DNA of 64,000 bases from Jeotgalibacillus sp. S-D1 (lineage in GTDB: Bacteria > Bacillota > Bacilli > Bacillales > Jeotgalibacillaceae), in assembly GCF_004358665.1 (NCBI RefSeq), contig NZ_SMZR01000001.1:558001-622000 (forward strand), given 5' to 3'. Both the position numbers and the translations under genes were made by a program. Numbering within the stretch: the first letter of the stretch is position 1; the number at the start of each line of letters is the position of its first letter. Positions 62,779 through 64,000 of this stretch are shown piece by piece. Below the pieces are notes generated by a model that was not told the origin of the DNA, ran no database searches, and worked only from the letters and a program-made list of their open reading frames with translations.

Positions 62779-63876
62779 ATGGAGACTATTTCTATAAAAA
62801 CAACTCAGTCAGCGTACCCTGTTTATTTAGGCCAAGGTGCCATTAAAAAGCTCCCGGAGCATATTAACCGGCTTCAGCCTGCTGTTACATCTATTATGTA
62901 CATTGTTGATGAAACGGTGAATAAATTGCACCGTAAATATATAGAAGACCATTTGCCTGTTAATGGGCAAATACACTGGTATGTTACACCCTCCGGAGAA
63001 AGTGCTAAAACATTTGAAGTATACCAGGAAGCACTGGGCGAAGCTTTAATGTTTGGCCTTGACAGGCACTCCTTAATAGTTGCGTGCGGAGGAGGAGCTA
63101 CCGGCGATCTTGCCGGTTTTGTGGCAGCATCATTTATGAGAGGGATTCGGTTTGTCCAGGTGCCGACAACCATCTTAGCTCACGACAGTTCAGTGGGCGG
63201 CAAGGTGGCTATTAATCATCCGCTGGGAAAAAATATGGTAGGCAGTTTTCATCAGCCGGCAGCTGTAATCTATGATGTGCTCTTTTTAGCAACGCTGCCA
63301 GAACGGGAGGTACGGTCTGGCTTCGCGGAAGTAATTAAACATGCACTTATTGCTGACCCTGCATGGTTAAATAAACTGATCAGGGAAATACCTTCATTAA
63401 AATCTATTCCTTTAAATGTATTAACTGAATGTTTAAAGAAGGGCATCGAAATTAAATCATCGATTGTTGAGCAGGATGAAAAGGAACTTGGGATCCGCGC
63501 TCATTTGAATTTTGGCCATACATACGGTCATGCAATAGAGGCATGGGCTGGGTATGGCAAATGGACGCACGGAGAATCCATTATGGCAGGAATGATCTAT
63601 GCCCTCATGCTGAGTGAAAAAATCAATCATCTGCAGTTTGATTTACATAATTTCATTCACTGGGTGACTGAATTAGGGTATGAGACGTCACCCCCGGCGG
63701 ATGCATCATTTGACGAATTGCTTTTTCTTATGTTAAAAGATAAAAAAAACATTGCAAATGAAATTCGTTTTGTTCTGTTGAAAAAACCTGGGGAGCCGAT
63801 TGTACAACAGGTAGATATTGAAGATTTAAAGGTTATTGACAATTTGATCCGAGATGCCAAAGGAGAGATACAATGA
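62779..63876 (+). CDS. aroB: 3-dehydroquinate synthase
   Basis: Second shikimate-pathway enzyme, NAD- and metal-dependent. The 365-residue protein shows DRHSLIVACGGGATGDLAGFVA split around residue 100, the PTTILAHDSSVGGKVAIN segment, EVIKHALI, and the metal histidines in LNFGHTYGHAIE. AAGGAATT precedes the start inside aroC. It is read with aroC and overlaps aroH by 4 nt. Confidence 0.96.
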   Translation: METISIKTTQSAYPVYLGQGAIKKLPEHINRLQPAVTSIMYIVDETVNKLHRKYIEDHLPVNGQIHWYVTPSGESAKTFEVYQEALGEALMFGLDRHSLIVACGGGATGDLAGFVAASFMRGIRFVQVPTTILAHDSSVGGKVAINHPLGKNMVGSFHQPAAVIYDVLFLATLPEREVRSGFAEVIKHALIADPAWLNKLIREIPSLKSIPLNVLTECLKKGIEIKSSIVEQDEKELGIRAHLNFGHTYGHAIEAWAGYGKWTHGESIMAGMIYALMLSEKINHLQFDLHNFIHWVTELGYETSPPADASFDELLFLMLKDKKNIANEIRFVLLKKPGEPIVQQVDIEDLKVIDNLIRDAKGEIQ

Positions 63877-64000
63877 TTCGAGGAATACGAGGAGCAACTA
63901 CCGTAACTGAAGACCAAGAGGATTTGATTCTCTCAGCTACAGAAGCATTGCTTCAGGAGCTTATTGAAGCAAATGATATAGCGCCTTCCGATGTTGCATC
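63873..64000 (+). CDS. aroH: Chorismate mutase AroH (3' end outside window)
   Basis: Monofunctional chorismate mutase that makes prephenate for Phe and Tyr synthesis. Only about 42 residues are inside the window. They begin MIRGIRGATTV and match the start of the trimeric B. subtilis AroH family, including the active-site Arg7. ATG 63873 overlaps the aroB stop (ATGA), with AAGGAGAG upstream. In B. subtilis the trp operon follows. Confidence 0.9.
   Translation, partial: MIRGIRGATTVTEDQEDLILSATEALLQELIEANDIAPSDVA

Overview
The window is a gene-dense stretch of chromosome from an aerobic, endospore-forming member of the Bacillaceae. The evidence is a largely conserved Bacillus subtilis-type order (yqkD-yqkE-yqkF-nudF-spoIIM-fur-xerD-deoB ... 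dacF-spoIIAA-spoIIAB-sigF-spoVA-lysA ... rluB-resABCDE-sigX-rsiX-fer-ypbB-recQ ... gudB-ypdA-prsW-sleB-ypeB-cmk-ypfD-fni-der-gpsA-yphEF-spoIVA-hbs-folE-mtrB-hepS-menG-hepT-ndk-cheR-aroC-aroB-aroH), strong AGGAGG-type ribosome binding sites, some TTG/GTG starts, and U-tailed hairpin terminators after most operons. The genus cannot be fixed from the sequence alone. I saw no tRNA or rRNA gene, insertion sequence, prophage or CRISPR array.

Layout. 1-6464: a hydrolase (yqkD, cut by the left edge), then a leucine/ketone-body module (HMG-CoA lyase diverging from thiolase-scoA-scoB) placed between yqkD and yqkE, then yqkF and nudF. 6619-11504: spoIIM, fur behind a cluster of PerR/Fur-type operators, xerD and the nucleoside-salvage pair deoB-pdp. 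11767-18500: the sporulation locus dacF, spoIIAA-spoIIAB-sigF, a shortened spoVA operon (AA, AB, AF only) and lysA. 18559-23436: a small membrane peptide, ribT without other riboflavin genes, and a block ypuF-spmB-spmA-dacB-scpB-scpA on the opposite strand to its B. subtilis arrangement. 23611-32453: rluB, the ResABC cytochrome c maturation proteins with the ResDE two-component system, and sigma-X with its anti-sigma factor.

32578-46140: ferredoxin, ypbB-recQ-ypbD-ypbE, an AcuB-like CBS protein, the phosphoesterase ypbG, a MerR-type regulator with a complete B12 light-sensor motif set, gudB, ypdA, asparaginase, prsW, and the germination pair sleB-ypeB. 46546-64000: cmk, a PlsC-like acyltransferase, the S1 protein ypfD, type 2 IPP isomerase, der, gpsA, yphE-yphF, spoIVA, hbs, folE-mtrB, the menaquinone block hepS-menG-hepT, ndk, cheR and the start of the aromatic operon aroC-aroB-aroH.

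The genes join into a few programmes: sporulation and germination (sigma-F control, DPA/SpoVA, cortex enzymes, coat basement SpoIVA), aerobic and microaerobic respiration (ResABCDE, heptaprenyl and menaquinone synthesis), envelope stress (SigX/RsiX, PrsW), metal and peroxide response (Fur/PerR), and carbon/nitrogen catabolism (ketone-body module, GudB, asparaginase). No clearly new multi-gene defence or mobile system was found. The best leads are the trimmed spoVA operon, the B12 photoreceptor-like regulator with its own palindromic operator, the PerR/Fur operator array, the flipped scp-dac-spm block, and several unexplained inverted repeats.
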